A stretch of 64,000 nt of DNA from Seohaeicola_A nanhaiensis. Its GTDB lineage: Bacteria > Pseudomonadota > Alphaproteobacteria > Rhodobacterales > Rhodobacteraceae. Of the stretch, positions 33,703 through 43,207 are shown in pieces. The stretch lies in NCBI RefSeq assembly GCF_042654245.1, contig NZ_JBHSGI010000009.1:425940-489939 (forward strand). The letters run 5' to 3'. The first letter of the stretch is position 1, and each line of letters opens with the position of its first letter. The notes below the pieces were generated by a model, which ran no database searches, had not been told where the DNA came from, and was given only the letters and a program-made list of their open reading frames with translations. The position numbers and the translations under genes are program-made.

Positions 33703-34715
33703 TGCGGCTGGCCACCTACAACGTCGAGTGGTTCGCCAATCTATTTGACACCCACAACCATCTTGTGGCCGACGACAGCTGGTCGGGCCGGCAGGACGTG
33801 ACCAAGGCCGAACAGATCACGGCACTGGGCATCGTGTTCACAGCACTGGATGCCGATGCGATCATGATCATCGAAGCGCCGAACACGGGGAGGTCGCAGA
33901 ATACCGTCGCCGCGCTGGAGCAGTTTGCGGCCGCCTTCGAGTTGCGCCAACGGCGGGCGGTGATGGGGTTTGCCAACGACACGCATCAGGAGATCGCTTT
34001 TCTCTACGACCCCGACGCGCTGGAGGCGGTTCACACGCCCGGCGGCGGCGAGGCGGCCGACACAGCGGGGGCGGAACCGCCGCGCTTTGACCAGAGCTTC
34101 CGCATCGATCTGGATGTGGATGCGAACGAAGACGTGGTGACCTTCTCGAAACCGCCGCTGGAACTGACCGTTACGACGCGCAAGGGCACCGAGGTCTGCC
34201 TGATCGGCGCGCATCTCAAATCGAAGGCGCCGCACGGCGCGCGAAACGCGGATCACGTGATGCGCCTGTCGATCGCCAACAGGCGCAAGCAACTTGCGCA
34301 GGCGATCTGGCTGCGGGGCAGAATCGCCGCGCGGCTGGCCGAGGGGCGGTCCGTGATCCTGTTGGGCGACCTGAACGACGGCCCCGGCCTGGATGACTAC
34401 GAGAATCTGTTTCAGCGCTCTTCGGTGGAAATTCTTCTGGGCGAGCAGATGTTCGACCCGCATGCCCGCCAGGCGCTGCAAAGGCGGCTGGGCGCGGCGC
34501 CGACCTCGGCCCGGTTCCGGCTGGCGGGGGAAGAGAAATACCTGTCGGCGCTACTGGACTATATCATGGTCTCGCCCGCGCTGATGGAGCGTCATCCCGC
34601 GTGGCGCATATGGCATCCGTTCGACGACCTGCGCTGTTGGCGTGTTCCGGAGTTGCGGGACGCGCTGCTGACGGCATCGGACCATTTCCCGGTGACGCTC
34701 GACATCGATATCTGA
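33702..34715 (+). CDS. Endonuclease/exonuclease/phosphatase family protein
   Basis: A 337-residue EEP-fold metal-dependent hydrolase. Characteristic parts are MRLATYNVEWFANLFDTHNH at the start, IGAHLKSKAPHG, VILLGDLNDGPGLDDY and the terminal TASDHFPVTLDIDI. The substrate may be nucleic acid, a phosphoinositide-like ester or a nucleotide; nothing decides. No signal peptide. It is coupled to the TerB-DnaJ gene by a TGATG overlap. Confidence 0.82.
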   Translation: MRLATYNVEWFANLFDTHNHLVADDSWSGRQDVTKAEQITALGIVFTALDADAIMIIEAPNTGRSQNTVAALEQFAAAFELRQRRAVMGFANDTHQEIAFLYDPDALEAVHTPGGGEAADTAGAEPPRFDQSFRIDLDVDANEDVVTFSKPPLELTVTTRKGTEVCLIGAHLKSKAPHGARNADHVMRLSIANRRKQLAQAIWLRGRIAARLAEGRSVILLGDLNDGPGLDDYENLFQRSSVEILLGEQMFDPHARQALQRRLGAAPTSARFRLAGEEKYLSALLDYIMVSPALMERHPAWRIWHPFDDLRCWRVPELRDALLTASDHFPVTLDIDI

Positions 34716-34790
34716 GGTGCGGCCGGCCCCGCCCGACCTCGCGACGGTTTGGCCCTTAACGGAACCACATTGTGCGCCTATATTGGGGTC

Positions 34791-35174
34791 ATGGAAAAAC
34801 GCCTTGCCCTCATATGCGCCGCAGCGACGCTGGCTGCCTCTCCTTCCCTCGCGGAAGAGCCGAAAGGCCGGACGCTGATGGAACAGGGGATGCAGCTATT
34901 CTTCGAAGGGCTTAAGGACGAGATGTCGCCAGCCATGCGCGATCTGGGCGCGCTGGCCGACGAATTTGGTCCGCCGATGCAGCGGTTTCTGGCCGAGATG
35001 GGACCGGCGCTCGCCGAGATCCTGTCGAAGGTCGAGGACTGGACGATGTACGAGACTCCCCAGATCCTGCCCAACGGCGATATCATCATCCGCCGGAAGG
35101 TCGAGACCGATCCCGACGACCAGCCGCCGGGCGAGCCGACGCCGACCAAGCCGAATCCCCCCACCGATCTCTGA
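34791..35174 (+). CDS. Small secreted protein of unknown function
   Basis: A 127-residue protein with a signal peptide (LALICAAATLAASPSLAEE), an amphipathic helical middle (LMEQGMQLFFEGLKDEMSPA) and a proline- and acid-rich tail ending near PTPTKPNPPTDL. Start is ATG 34791 rather than 34749, since only it puts the signal peptide at the N-terminus. Homologues are likely in roseobacters, but I cannot name a function. It converges on ppx with 11 bases between stops. Confidence 0.6.
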   Translation: MEKRLALICAAATLAASPSLAEEPKGRTLMEQGMQLFFEGLKDEMSPAMRDLGALADEFGPPMQRFLAEMGPALAEILSKVEDWTMYETPQILPNGDIIIRRKVETDPDDQPPGEPTPTKPNPPTDL

Positions 35175-35185
35175 GCGGCAGTCGC

Positions 35186-36733
35186 TCAGGGCATCTTGCG
35201 GATCGTGACGCTGGCATTCATCGATTGGGCCAGAGATGCCAGGCGCGACTGGGCGACCTCGCCATATAGTGGCATCGCCTTTTCGGGCATCGACAGCCCC
35301 AGCCGGCGGCGGCGCGGGTTCCAGTCGAAATGGCCCATCAGTTCTGTATTCTGCATCCAGAGCATGGCGCCAAAGCGCATCGCCTTGCCCAGCACCTCTG
35401 CCATGTGCAGGGCTTTCGGGTCGAGCAGATCGTAGAGGTCTTCGAAGGCGGTGCCCTCTCGCTTGTTGCGATAGCGGTGCAGCAGCGCGAGACCGAGAAA
35501 CACCCTTTCGGAATGTTTCAGTCCGCCAAGGTTGGCCCGGGTCGCATTGTCGAAACAGACTTCGGCACGATAGTCGGGGTGCGCGCGCCAGCTGACGTCG
35601 TGCAACAGGCAGGCCGCCTTGATCAGCCGCACCTGCGACGGGGTGGCGGTGGGGAACAGCGGCATCACGAAATCGAACAGGATGCGGCCGAATCCCGGCA
35701 GGCGAGCATCCTTGGCCTCGGCAAACCGGCAGGCCTCGATCAGCGGGTCACGGTCGCGCAGGCGCTGGGGCATCTGTTCGTAAAGGAGGCCCTCGCGGAT
35801 GCCATAGCTGGAAATGGCGATGTCCAAGGGGCGGAAGCGGCGCACCAGCCGGCCCAGAACTTCGGCGGCGAAGGGCACGAGTTCCAGTCGTGCGGTCGAT
35901 GTGCCGGTCTGCGCCTTGAGCGTTTCGATGTCGTTCTCCGCGATGTAGGCCAGCGTTTCGCGCACTGCGGAATTGGTCATCCGGTATTCGTGCAGCACCT
36001 TCAGCGGATAGTTGCGCCGCGCCATGTCGATCCGGGCGATGGCCCGCCAACTGCCACCGACAAGGAACAGCCTGTCGTGCTGCGGTCCCATTCGCTCGCT
36101 GAGCTTTTCCATCACTCGGCGGATGTGGTCGCCCCGTGCCCGGCTGCCGCCCTTGAGCGTGCGCAGCTTCAGCGGGCCGAGTTCCGAGGTGGACAGCCGC
36201 TTGCCGACCCGCCCGTCGCGAATCTCGGCCAGTTCCATGGACGATCCGCCAAGGTCGCAGATCAGACCGTAGGCGCCGGGCCAGCCCAGCAGCACGCCCT
36301 GCGCCGAGAGTCTGGCCTCTTCCTCGCCGTCGATGACCCAGATGCGCAGGCCCGTCTTCTGCAGCACCTCTTCCCGGAAGGCCGGGCCGTCTTCGGCGTC
36401 GCGCACCGCGGCAGTCGCCACGGCGGTCAGGCTGGGCAGGCCCATGCCCTCCGCCAGAAGCTGGAATCGTTCCAGCGCGGCCAGGGCGCGCACGCGGCCT
36501 TCGGGATTCAGTCGGCCGGTTTCCGACAGCCCGGCGCCAAGGGCGCACATGATCTTTTCGTTGTAGAAATAGGCGGGCGAGCGGGCGGCGCCATCGAAGA
36601 CGACCAGACGCACCGAGTTCGAGCCGATATCGACAACGCCGACTTTCGACAGCGCGCGGGTGCCGGGATCATCGAACAGGGGGCGCCCGAAGGGACCGCC
36701 TTCCGATACGTCAGTATCCGTTTGCGAGGTCAT
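35186..36733 (-). CDS. ppx: Exopolyphosphatase / Ppx-GppA family
   Basis: A 515-residue enzyme of the actin-like ASKHA fold that hydrolyses polyphosphate or pppGpp. It has VGVVDIGSNSVRLVVFDG, AVATAAVRDAEDG, WVIDGEEEARLSAQGVLLG and ICDLGGSSMELAEI, followed by a C-terminal HD-like helical region. It lies 120 bases downstream of ppk on the same strand, so the two probably form an operon controlling polyphosphate. Exopolyphosphatase and pppGpp-phosphatase cannot be told apart here. Confidence 0.9.
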   Translation of the reverse strand: MTSQTDTDVSEGGPFGRPLFDDPGTRALSKVGVVDIGSNSVRLVVFDGAARSPAYFYNEKIMCALGAGLSETGRLNPEGRVRALAALERFQLLAEGMGLPSLTAVATAAVRDAEDGPAFREEVLQKTGLRIWVIDGEEEARLSAQGVLLGWPGAYGLICDLGGSSMELAEIRDGRVGKRLSTSELGPLKLRTLKGGSRARGDHIRRVMEKLSERMGPQHDRLFLVGGSWRAIARIDMARRNYPLKVLHEYRMTNSAVRETLAYIAENDIETLKAQTGTSTARLELVPFAAEVLGRLVRRFRPLDIAISSYGIREGLLYEQMPQRLRDRDPLIEACRFAEAKDARLPGFGRILFDFVMPLFPTATPSQVRLIKAACLLHDVSWRAHPDYRAEVCFDNATRANLGGLKHSERVFLGLALLHRYRNKREGTAFEDLYDLLDPKALHMAEVLGKAMRFGAMLWMQNTELMGHFDWNPRRRRLGLSMPEKAMPLYGEVAQSRLASLAQSMNASVTIRKMP

Positions 36734-36853
36734 GGGTCTCCGGGATTTCCATGGTGAGACTGCGATATGCAGCGGCCTGGGTCAATCGTCGCGACACCAC
36801 CGGTGCTGCAATGCGGCGATTCCTGCCGTTTATGGCCTGTGCGGCGGCCCGCA

Positions 36854-39028
36854 TCAATCCTCGGTGTGGGTCAGTTGCGGAACGTCCTTGGCTCCGGCCG
36901 AGCCACGCCCCGAAAGCGAGGGGTTCTCCATGAAGAACCGGTGGCAGCTGAAGGCGAAGGCGCCTTCCGGCACCGGCGAGCGGGTGAACTTGCCGTCGGG
37001 CGACATCACCCAGCTTTGGGCGACGTCGGCCAGGTTCGCTGCCATGATCTGGCTGACGATCTGCGCCTTGACGGTGGGATTCTCGATTTCGACCAGCGTT
37101 TCAACCCGGCGGTTAAGGTTGCGTCCCATCCAGTCGGCCGAGGATATGAAGACGCGCGCGCGCTTCGATGGCAGCTCGCGTCCGTTGCCGAAACAGACGA
37201 TGCGGGAATGTTCGAGGAAACGGCCGACGATGGACTTCACCCGGATGTTTTCGGACAAGCCCTTGATCCCGGGCCGCAGGCCGCAGATTCCGCGGACGAC
37301 AAGGCTGATCTTCACGCCGCCCTGGCTGGCGGCATACAGGGCGTCGATCACCTCGGGGTCGATCAGCGAGTTCATCTTCGCCCATATCACCGCCGGTCGG
37401 CCCGCCTGGGCATGGCCAATCTCGGCGGCGATCAGTTCCAGCAGCCTGGGCTTCAGGGTGATGGGCGAAATGGCGAGGTTTTCCAGCGATTCGGGCAGGG
37501 CATAGCCCGACAGATAGTTGAACACCTTCGTTGCATCGCGCCCCAGTGCGGCATTGCAGGTGAAGAAGCTGAGGTCGGTATAGATGCGGGCCGTGATCGG
37601 GTGATAGTTACCGGTTCCGTAATGCGTGTAGGTTACCAGGCTGTCGCCTTCGCGGCGGACCACGGTGGAGATCTTGGCGTGGGTCTTGAGGTCGATGAAC
37701 CCATAGACCACATGCGCCCCGGCCCGCTCCAGGCGTCGGGACTGGCGGATGTTGGCGGCCTCGTCGAAACGGGCCTTGAGCTCGACCAGCGCGGTCACGG
37801 ACTTGCCGTCCTCGGCCGCCTCGCACAGCGCCTCGACGATGGGCGAGTTCTTGGAGGTCCGGTAGAGCGTCTGCTTGATCGCAACGACATCGGGATCGCG
37901 GGCCGCCTGTTGCAGGAAGCGGATCACCATGTCGAAGGTTTCGTAGGGGTGGTGGAGCAGCATATCCTTCTGACGGATGGCCGCGAACATGTCGCCGTCA
38001 AAGTCCATAACCCGTTCGGGTACGCGCGGCGTGAACGGCGGCCACAGCAGATCGGGGCGCGAATCCGTCACCAGCTTGCTGAGATCGGCGACACCCAGCA
38101 TTCCGTCGACCTGAATCACCTCGCTGCGCTCGACCCGCAGTTCGCGCATGACGGTGGCCAGCAGTTCTTCGGGTGCACCGGCCGAATGCGTCATGCGCAC
38201 GACTTCACCCCGGCGCCGGCGCTTGAGCGCGACTTCGAAGCCGCGCACGAGGTCTTCGGCTTCTTCCTCGACTTCCAGGTCGCTGTCGCGGAGGACGCGG
38301 AATTCGAAATGGGATTTGAGCCTATAGCCTGGGAAAAGCTGGCCGATTTCCAGAAGCAGAAATTCTTCCAACGCGAGGAATCGGTTCTTCCCGGGGGCCG
38401 AGGGCAGCGCAACAAAGCGGTCGATCTGGGCGGGCACCGGCAGCAGCGCCTGAAGATTGCGCCCGTCGCGTACCCGCTCGAGTTCAAGAGCGAGGCAATA
38501 GCCGGTGTTCGGAATGAAGGGAAACGGATGCGCCGGATCGATCGCCAGAGGCGAGAGCACCGGAAACACCTGGCTGAGGAAGACATCGCCAAGGTGGGCC
38601 TTGTCGGCCGCGTCGAGCGCATCGCGCGTCAGGACCGAAATTCCGGCCTCTTCCATCTCGCGGAACAGTGCGAGGATGACCCGTTGCTGGGCCTGCATCA
38701 GGCGGCGGGCGTCCTCCGAAATCAGCACCAGCTGTTCCGCCGGGGACAGCCCGTCGGCCGCCGGAGTCGTGTTGCCGGCAATCGCCAGTTCGCGCAGGCC
38801 AGCGACGCGGACGGTGAAAAATTCGTCGAGGTTGTTCGCCGAAATCGACACGAAGCGCAGCCGCTCCAGCAACGGAACGCGCGGGTTCTCGGCTTCTTCC
38901 AGCACACGCCAGTTGAAGCCGAGCCAGCTCAGCTCACGGTTATAGAACCGGCCTGGACCTTTCGGGTCGACATCGGGCAGATCTTCCGGGGCTGGGAAGT
39001 CGGAGGCGAGGAAATCGGCATTGGTCAT
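36854..39028 (-). CDS. ppk1: Polyphosphate kinase 1
   Basis: A 724-residue membrane-associated enzyme making polyphosphate from ATP. Family blocks are RFYNRELSWLGFNWRVLEEA near the start, LLHHPYETFDMVIRFLQQAA, the phospho-histidine region TYTHYGTGNYHPITARIYTD near residue 470, and a second histidine block with FLEHSRIVCFGNGRE near 600. Length is near E. coli Ppk (688). ppx lies downstream. ATG 39028 is the first family-like start. Confidence 0.95.
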   Translation of the reverse strand: MTNADFLASDFPAPEDLPDVDPKGPGRFYNRELSWLGFNWRVLEEAENPRVPLLERLRFVSISANNLDEFFTVRVAGLRELAIAGNTTPAADGLSPAEQLVLISEDARRLMQAQQRVILALFREMEEAGISVLTRDALDAADKAHLGDVFLSQVFPVLSPLAIDPAHPFPFIPNTGYCLALELERVRDGRNLQALLPVPAQIDRFVALPSAPGKNRFLALEEFLLLEIGQLFPGYRLKSHFEFRVLRDSDLEVEEEAEDLVRGFEVALKRRRRGEVVRMTHSAGAPEELLATVMRELRVERSEVIQVDGMLGVADLSKLVTDSRPDLLWPPFTPRVPERVMDFDGDMFAAIRQKDMLLHHPYETFDMVIRFLQQAARDPDVVAIKQTLYRTSKNSPIVEALCEAAEDGKSVTALVELKARFDEAANIRQSRRLERAGAHVVYGFIDLKTHAKISTVVRREGDSLVTYTHYGTGNYHPITARIYTDLSFFTCNAALGRDATKVFNYLSGYALPESLENLAISPITLKPRLLELIAAEIGHAQAGRPAVIWAKMNSLIDPEVIDALYAASQGGVKISLVVRGICGLRPGIKGLSENIRVKSIVGRFLEHSRIVCFGNGRELPSKRARVFISSADWMGRNLNRRVETLVEIENPTVKAQIVSQIMAANLADVAQSWVMSPDGKFTRSPVPEGAFAFSCHRFFMENPSLSGRGSAGAKDVPQLTHTED

Positions 39029-39071
39029 GAGCGGGCGGTATCAACGATATGTAACCGCACCGTGACAGAAT

Positions 39072-39752
39072 TCAGTCCGGCCCGCCAGTGCCGCCCAGAA
39101 CCTCGGCGACCAGCGACCGACTGATCTTGCGGCCCTGATCCAGCGCGCGGCGGTCGATCCGCGCGACCGTGTCGGCGGCGGCCACGAAAGAGCGTTCACC
39201 GTGCCGCAGGAGATAGGCGATCACATCCGGCGGCGGGGTCAGCTGGCGGTCGGCGAACAGCTTGGCGAAGACGGCGGCCAGCAACCGGTCATCTGGCGCC
39301 TCGAGCGCGATGTGGCAGGCCGCGTCGATACGGCTTTGCGCATCGGGCAGGGCGAGGTTCCAGTGACGTGGTGCGGCTCGGCCGGTCATCAGAAGCGGGC
39401 TGTGCCGGGCGGCGGTCAGGTTGTAGAGATGGAACAGCGCGTCGAGCGCGCCGCGGTTCCTAGCGATGGCTGGCACGTCCTCGACCGCGACCGGCCCATC
39501 GGCGAGCGCGAGCAGATCGGCGTCGGGCAGGTCGGCGGCAGCGACGATGGGCGCGCCGGTCAGAGATGACCAGACATGCGCAAGATGCGTCTTGCCGGCA
39601 CCCGCCGGGCCGGTGAGTGACAGCTGCGGCACCGGCCAGGTCGATGTCGATTCAATCATAGCCAGAGCCATGGCGTTGGATGGCGCCACGAAAAAGTCGT
39701 CTCGTCCCAGCACCGTGCGAACGGGCAGGTCGAAGCTGAGCTGCTGGGCCAT
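39072..39752 (-). CDS. hda: DnaA-homologous regulator (Hda-like)
   Basis: A 226-residue AAA+ protein. It begins with a clamp-binding-like motif, QLSFDLP, comparable with QLSLPL of E. coli Hda; Walker A is GPAGAGKTHLAHVW and the rest follows the DnaA lineage (AVEDVPAIARNRGALDALFH). It would stimulate DnaA-ATP hydrolysis with the sliding clamp to limit re-initiation. Its ATG overlaps the stop of the upstream transporter gene (TGATG). Confidence 0.88.
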   Translation of the reverse strand: MAQQLSFDLPVRTVLGRDDFFVAPSNAMALAMIESTSTWPVPQLSLTGPAGAGKTHLAHVWSSLTGAPIVAAADLPDADLLALADGPVAVEDVPAIARNRGALDALFHLYNLTAARHSPLLMTGRAAPRHWNLALPDAQSRIDAACHIALEAPDDRLLAAVFAKLFADRQLTPPPDVIAYLLRHGERSFVAAADTVARIDRRALDQGRKISRSLVAEVLGGTGGPD

Positions 39753-40819
39753 CAGATGTCGTCCGGCCCCGGCGTTCCCTTGTAGAGCCGGCTCGAAGTG
39801 TATTGTTCGACCGCGAAACGCGCGATGACACCCAGGGCGGCGGCCACCGGCACGGCGACCAGCATGCCCACAAAGCCGAACAGGCTGCCGAAGACCGAAA
39901 GCGCAAGCAGCAGCCAGACCGGGTGCAGGCCAACCGAGTTGCCGACCAGCTTGGGCGTCAGGAAGTTGCCCTCGACGACCTGGCCCAGAACGAAGATACC
40001 GGCGACGATGCCGATGGACAGCCAATCGCCCCAAAACTGGAACAGGGCCAGCCCGATGGCCAGCGCGCCGCCGATCATCGCGCCAAGATAGGGGATGAAG
40101 GTCACCAGCCCGGCGATGAAGCCGACGACCAGGCCGAAGTTCAGCCCGACGAGCATCAGCGCCACGGCATAGTAGGTGCCCAGGATCAGGCAGACCGTGC
40201 CCATGCCGCGGATGAAGGACGACAGCGTCTTGTCGATGTCGCGCGCCAGCCGTCGGATGGTCGGCGCGTGTTCACGCGGCAGCAGCTCGTCGATGCGGGC
40301 GATCATGCGGTCCCAGTCGAGCAGCAGGTAGACCGCGACCACGGGCACGACGATCAGCAGGATCACGACGTTGATGACCGACAGAGCCGAGCCCAGCAGG
40401 GTCTCCACCAGAGCCGGGCCCTTTTCCTGAATCGCGGTCCCGACCGAGGCCAGTGTCTGGCGTATGGTCGACTCCCCGTCGAGGATCGAGGGAAACCGCT
40501 CGCCCAGGAAAGTCTGGAAGCGGTTGGTCAGGCGCGGCAACACGTCGATCAGCCCGGCGGTCTGCGAGATCAGCGTCGGCACGACCAGCAGCACGGCCGC
40601 CAGGAAGATCAGCAGAGCGAACACGGTGATCAGGGCCGTCGCACCCGCGCGGGACATGCCGGCCCGCTCCAGTCGGTCGGCCAAGGGGTCGATGAAATAC
40701 GCAATCGCCCCGCCCAGGATGAACGGCATCAGCACATCGCCCAGCAGCCAGAGCACAAGGGCAAAGGCCACGGCAGCGAAGCCCCAGTATCTGAGTTGAT
40801 CCCTGACGGGCAGCGACAT
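39752..40819 (-). CDS. AI-2E family transporter (PerM-like)
   Basis: A 355-residue membrane protein with about eight spans, for example GFAAVAFALVLWLLGDVLMP near the start, INVVILLIVVPVVAVYLLLD in the middle and LVVGFIAGLVTFIPYLGAMI later. The family includes proteins for autoinducer-2 export and sodium-proton antiport; the substrate here is unknown. ATG 40819 has AGGAG seven bases upstream, preferred over in-frame ATG 40855. The 154-base gap to divergent pepT probably holds both promoters. It is coupled to hda. Confidence 0.88.
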   Translation of the reverse strand: MSLPVRDQLRYWGFAAVAFALVLWLLGDVLMPFILGGAIAYFIDPLADRLERAGMSRAGATALITVFALLIFLAAVLLVVPTLISQTAGLIDVLPRLTNRFQTFLGERFPSILDGESTIRQTLASVGTAIQEKGPALVETLLGSALSVINVVILLIVVPVVAVYLLLDWDRMIARIDELLPREHAPTIRRLARDIDKTLSSFIRGMGTVCLILGTYYAVALMLVGLNFGLVVGFIAGLVTFIPYLGAMIGGALAIGLALFQFWGDWLSIGIVAGIFVLGQVVEGNFLTPKLVGNSVGLHPVWLLLALSVFGSLFGFVGMLVAVPVAAALGVIARFAVEQYTSSRLYKGTPGPDDI

Positions 40820-40973
40820 GCCATGGCTCCTGTGTTCTTCCGTCACATTGCCCATGAGAGCCTCTGTTTCAAGGGGCAGCGCCGTTTGAAGCCGCGAAAT
40901 CACGCCGCGCGCGGCCTTGACTCGGGCGCGACGCGGGGTGCTGATGCGCGCGATCTGCCAAGGAGACGGACCC

Positions 40974-42212
40974 ATGCGCACCCCTTTCGACGCCGAACTG
41001 GAAGCGCGCCTCGTGCGCTATGCCGCCATCGACAGCCAGAGCGACGAGACCTCGCCCACATCGCCCAGCACGCCGCGGCAACTCGACATGGCGCGCCTGC
41101 TGGTCACCGAGCTCGAGGAGATGGGCGCCGAGGACGTGCAGCTGACCGATTATGGCGCAGTGCTCGCCACCGTGCCGGCCAATGTGGAGGGCGCGCCGGT
41201 CGTCGGCTTCTGTGCCCATGTCGACACCGCGCCGCAGTTCAACGCCACGGGGGTGAAGCCGGTGGTGCACCGCGGCTATAACGGCGGCGACATCGCCTTT
41301 GCCGACGCGCCGGGGCTGGTGCTGAATCCCGAAGTTTCCCCCTATCTGGGCGAGAAGATGGGTGAAGACATCATTACAGCCAGCGGCACCACCCTGCTGG
41401 GCGCGGATGACAAGGCAGGGGTGGCGATCATCATGACGGCGGCGCGGCATCTGCTGTCCGACCGCACGATTCCTCATGGCAAGCTGCGGCTGGCCTTTAC
41501 GCCGGACGAGGAGATCGGCCGCGGCGTGGACAAGCGGCTGCCCCAGGATCTGGGTGCGGATTTCGCCTATACCTTCGACGGCTCCAAGCCCGGCGAGATC
41601 GAATTCGAGAGCTTCTCGGCGGATGGGGCCGTTGTCACCGTGACCGGCGTCTCGGCGCATCCGGGCTGGGCCAAGGACAAACTGGTGAACGCGCTGCACC
41701 TTGCCGCGAAGATCGTCATGACGCTCCCGCATGTGACGCTGACCCCCGAGACGACAGACGGGCGCGAGGGGTTCATCCATCTCTACGAGTTGAGCGGCGG
41801 CGCGACACAGGCGAAGCTGAAGTTCATCCTCAGGGACTTCGAACTGGACGGGCTCGAGGCCAAGGGCGCGCTGATGCGGCAGGTCTGCGAGACGGTTGCC
41901 GCCACCGAACCACGCGCAGAGATCGAGGTGGCCATCCGGCCGCAGTATCGCAACATGCGCTATTGGCTGGAAAAGGACATGACCCCGGTGGACCTGGCGC
42001 GCGAGGCAGTGCGCGCGGCGGGACTGGAACCCGTCTCTGTTCCGATCCGGGGCGGAACCGACGGCTCGCGGCTGACCGAGATGGGCGTGCCGACGCCGAA
42101 TGTGTTTACCGGAATGATGGAAATCCACGGCCCGCTGGAATGGATTTCAGTTCAGGATATGGCAAAGGCGACCGAGGTCTGCCTGAACATCGCGCGCCGC
42201 GCGGCCGGTTAG
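40974..42212 (+). CDS. pepT: Peptidase T (tripeptide aminopeptidase)
   Basis: A 412-residue M20 family metallopeptidase releasing N-terminal residues from tripeptides. Zinc ligands and catalytic acids are seen in VVGFCAHVDTAPQFNA, TTLLGADDKAGVAIIM, FTPDEEIGRGVD, YTFDGSKPGEIEFESF and the C-terminal MMEIHGPLEWISV. A dimerisation domain lies between. ATG 40974 has AGGAGA about eight bases upstream; a longer reading adds 19 arginine-rich residues. Stands divergent to the transporter gene. Confidence 0.94.
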   Translation: MRTPFDAELEARLVRYAAIDSQSDETSPTSPSTPRQLDMARLLVTELEEMGAEDVQLTDYGAVLATVPANVEGAPVVGFCAHVDTAPQFNATGVKPVVHRGYNGGDIAFADAPGLVLNPEVSPYLGEKMGEDIITASGTTLLGADDKAGVAIIMTAARHLLSDRTIPHGKLRLAFTPDEEIGRGVDKRLPQDLGADFAYTFDGSKPGEIEFESFSADGAVVTVTGVSAHPGWAKDKLVNALHLAAKIVMTLPHVTLTPETTDGREGFIHLYELSGGATQAKLKFILRDFELDGLEAKGALMRQVCETVAATEPRAEIEVAIRPQYRNMRYWLEKDMTPVDLAREAVRAAGLEPVSVPIRGGTDGSRLTEMGVPTPNVFTGMMEIHGPLEWISVQDMAKATEVCLNIARRAAG

Positions 42213-42270
42213 GTCGAGGGTTCCACCCGTCGCCATTGCCGCTTGGACCAATGGCGCAACTATGGCGACC

Positions 42271-42297
42271 CCCCAGAATATTTGAAAAGAGAAGAAA
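42271..42297 (+). repeat. Dispersed ATATTT/AGAGAAGAAA motif, copy 3
   Basis: CCCCAGAATATTTGAAAAGA followed by GAAGAAA, matching copy 2 at 21957-21986 over CCCCAGRATATTTGAA. It lies immediately before the ribosome site of the methyltransferase gene. Confidence 0.5.
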
Positions 42298-42311
42298 AGT
42301 GGAGGTTGGCC

Positions 42312-43142
42312 ATGCCTTTGCATGAAGAGCGCAATCGTCTGTCCTGGAACGCTGCAACGGTGGCGCATAATGCTCACAAGGGCGATCAGGCCGCGTTTTT
42401 CCGTGGCGGTGGATCGACGTTGTTCCCTGAGGAAATCGGACTGCTCGGCGATGTGACGGGACGCTCCTTGCTGCACGCGCAGTGCAACTCCGGGCAGGAT
42501 ACCCTCAGCCTGGCCGCTCTGGGGGCCGATGTCACGGGCGTGGACATTTCGGACGAGGCGATCCGTTTCGCGGCGGATCTGTCCAACCAGACCGGCATTC
42601 CGGCCCGGTTCGAGAGGGCCGAGGTCGTGGCGTGGATGCACGCGGCCGAGGGCCGCTATGACATCGTCTTTGCGAGCTATGGCGTGCTCTGGTGGCTGCC
42701 GGATCTCGACGCCTGGGCCCGCGGCGCGGCGCGGGTGCTGCGGCCGGGCGGTCGGCTGGTTCTGATGGAATTCCACCCCGTCGCGCTCGCCCTTGACGAC
42801 TCCGGGAGTCCCACCGGGAACTATTTCGAGTCCCTGCCCATCGAGACCACGGAAGGTGTCGGCGATTATGTCGGGCTGTCGGGCGAAGGTCTGGGAGCGG
42901 TGACGCCGGTGGCCACGCCCTTCGTCAACCCGCACCCCAGCGTCGGTTTCCAATGGGGCCTCGGACAAATCGTTTCGGCCCTGGCGCGCGCCGGCCTGCG
43001 CATCGAGGTTCTGGAGGAATTCCCTTTCACCAATGGCTGGCGCCCTTTCGAGGGCATGGAGCAGCGTCCCGGCCGGCGGATGTACCTGCCCGGCCCGTCG
43101 GCGCTGCCGCTCATGTTCGGGTTGTGCGCGTCCAAGGCCTAG
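42312..43142 (+). CDS. SAM-dependent methyltransferase
   Basis: A 276-residue class I methyltransferase. The SAM-binding motifs are LLHAQCNSGQDTLSLAALGA with VTGVDISDEAIRFA (motifs I and II) and the post-I aromatic YGVLWWLPDL, followed by VLRPGGRLVLMEFHPVAL. The first motif has Gln-Cys-Asn where most have Asp-x-Gly. The substrate is unknown. ATG 42312 (MPLHEERN) has GGAGG seven bases upstream. The dispersed repeat lies just before it. proS follows after 65 bases. Confidence 0.85.
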   Translation: MPLHEERNRLSWNAATVAHNAHKGDQAAFFRGGGSTLFPEEIGLLGDVTGRSLLHAQCNSGQDTLSLAALGADVTGVDISDEAIRFAADLSNQTGIPARFERAEVVAWMHAAEGRYDIVFASYGVLWWLPDLDAWARGAARVLRPGGRLVLMEFHPVALALDDSGSPTGNYFESLPIETTEGVGDYVGLSGEGLGAVTPVATPFVNPHPSVGFQWGLGQIVSALARAGLRIEVLEEFPFTNGWRPFEGMEQRPGRRMYLPGPSALPLMFGLCASKA

Positions 43143-43207
43143 CCGCCCCTTGTCTCGCTGCGTCCGACATCCTAGACCGTCTGAATATCCAGCCCTGCGG
43201 AGCCCTC

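Noticed and set aside
34755..34790. TTAAC as a CtrA box upstream of the small secreted protein
   Set aside because: Only a half site; no second TTAA at the required seven-base spacing.
40820..40981. Longer N-terminus for the AI-2E transporter
   Set aside because: The strong AGGAG lies just before ATG 40819, and the extension has no membrane or family character.
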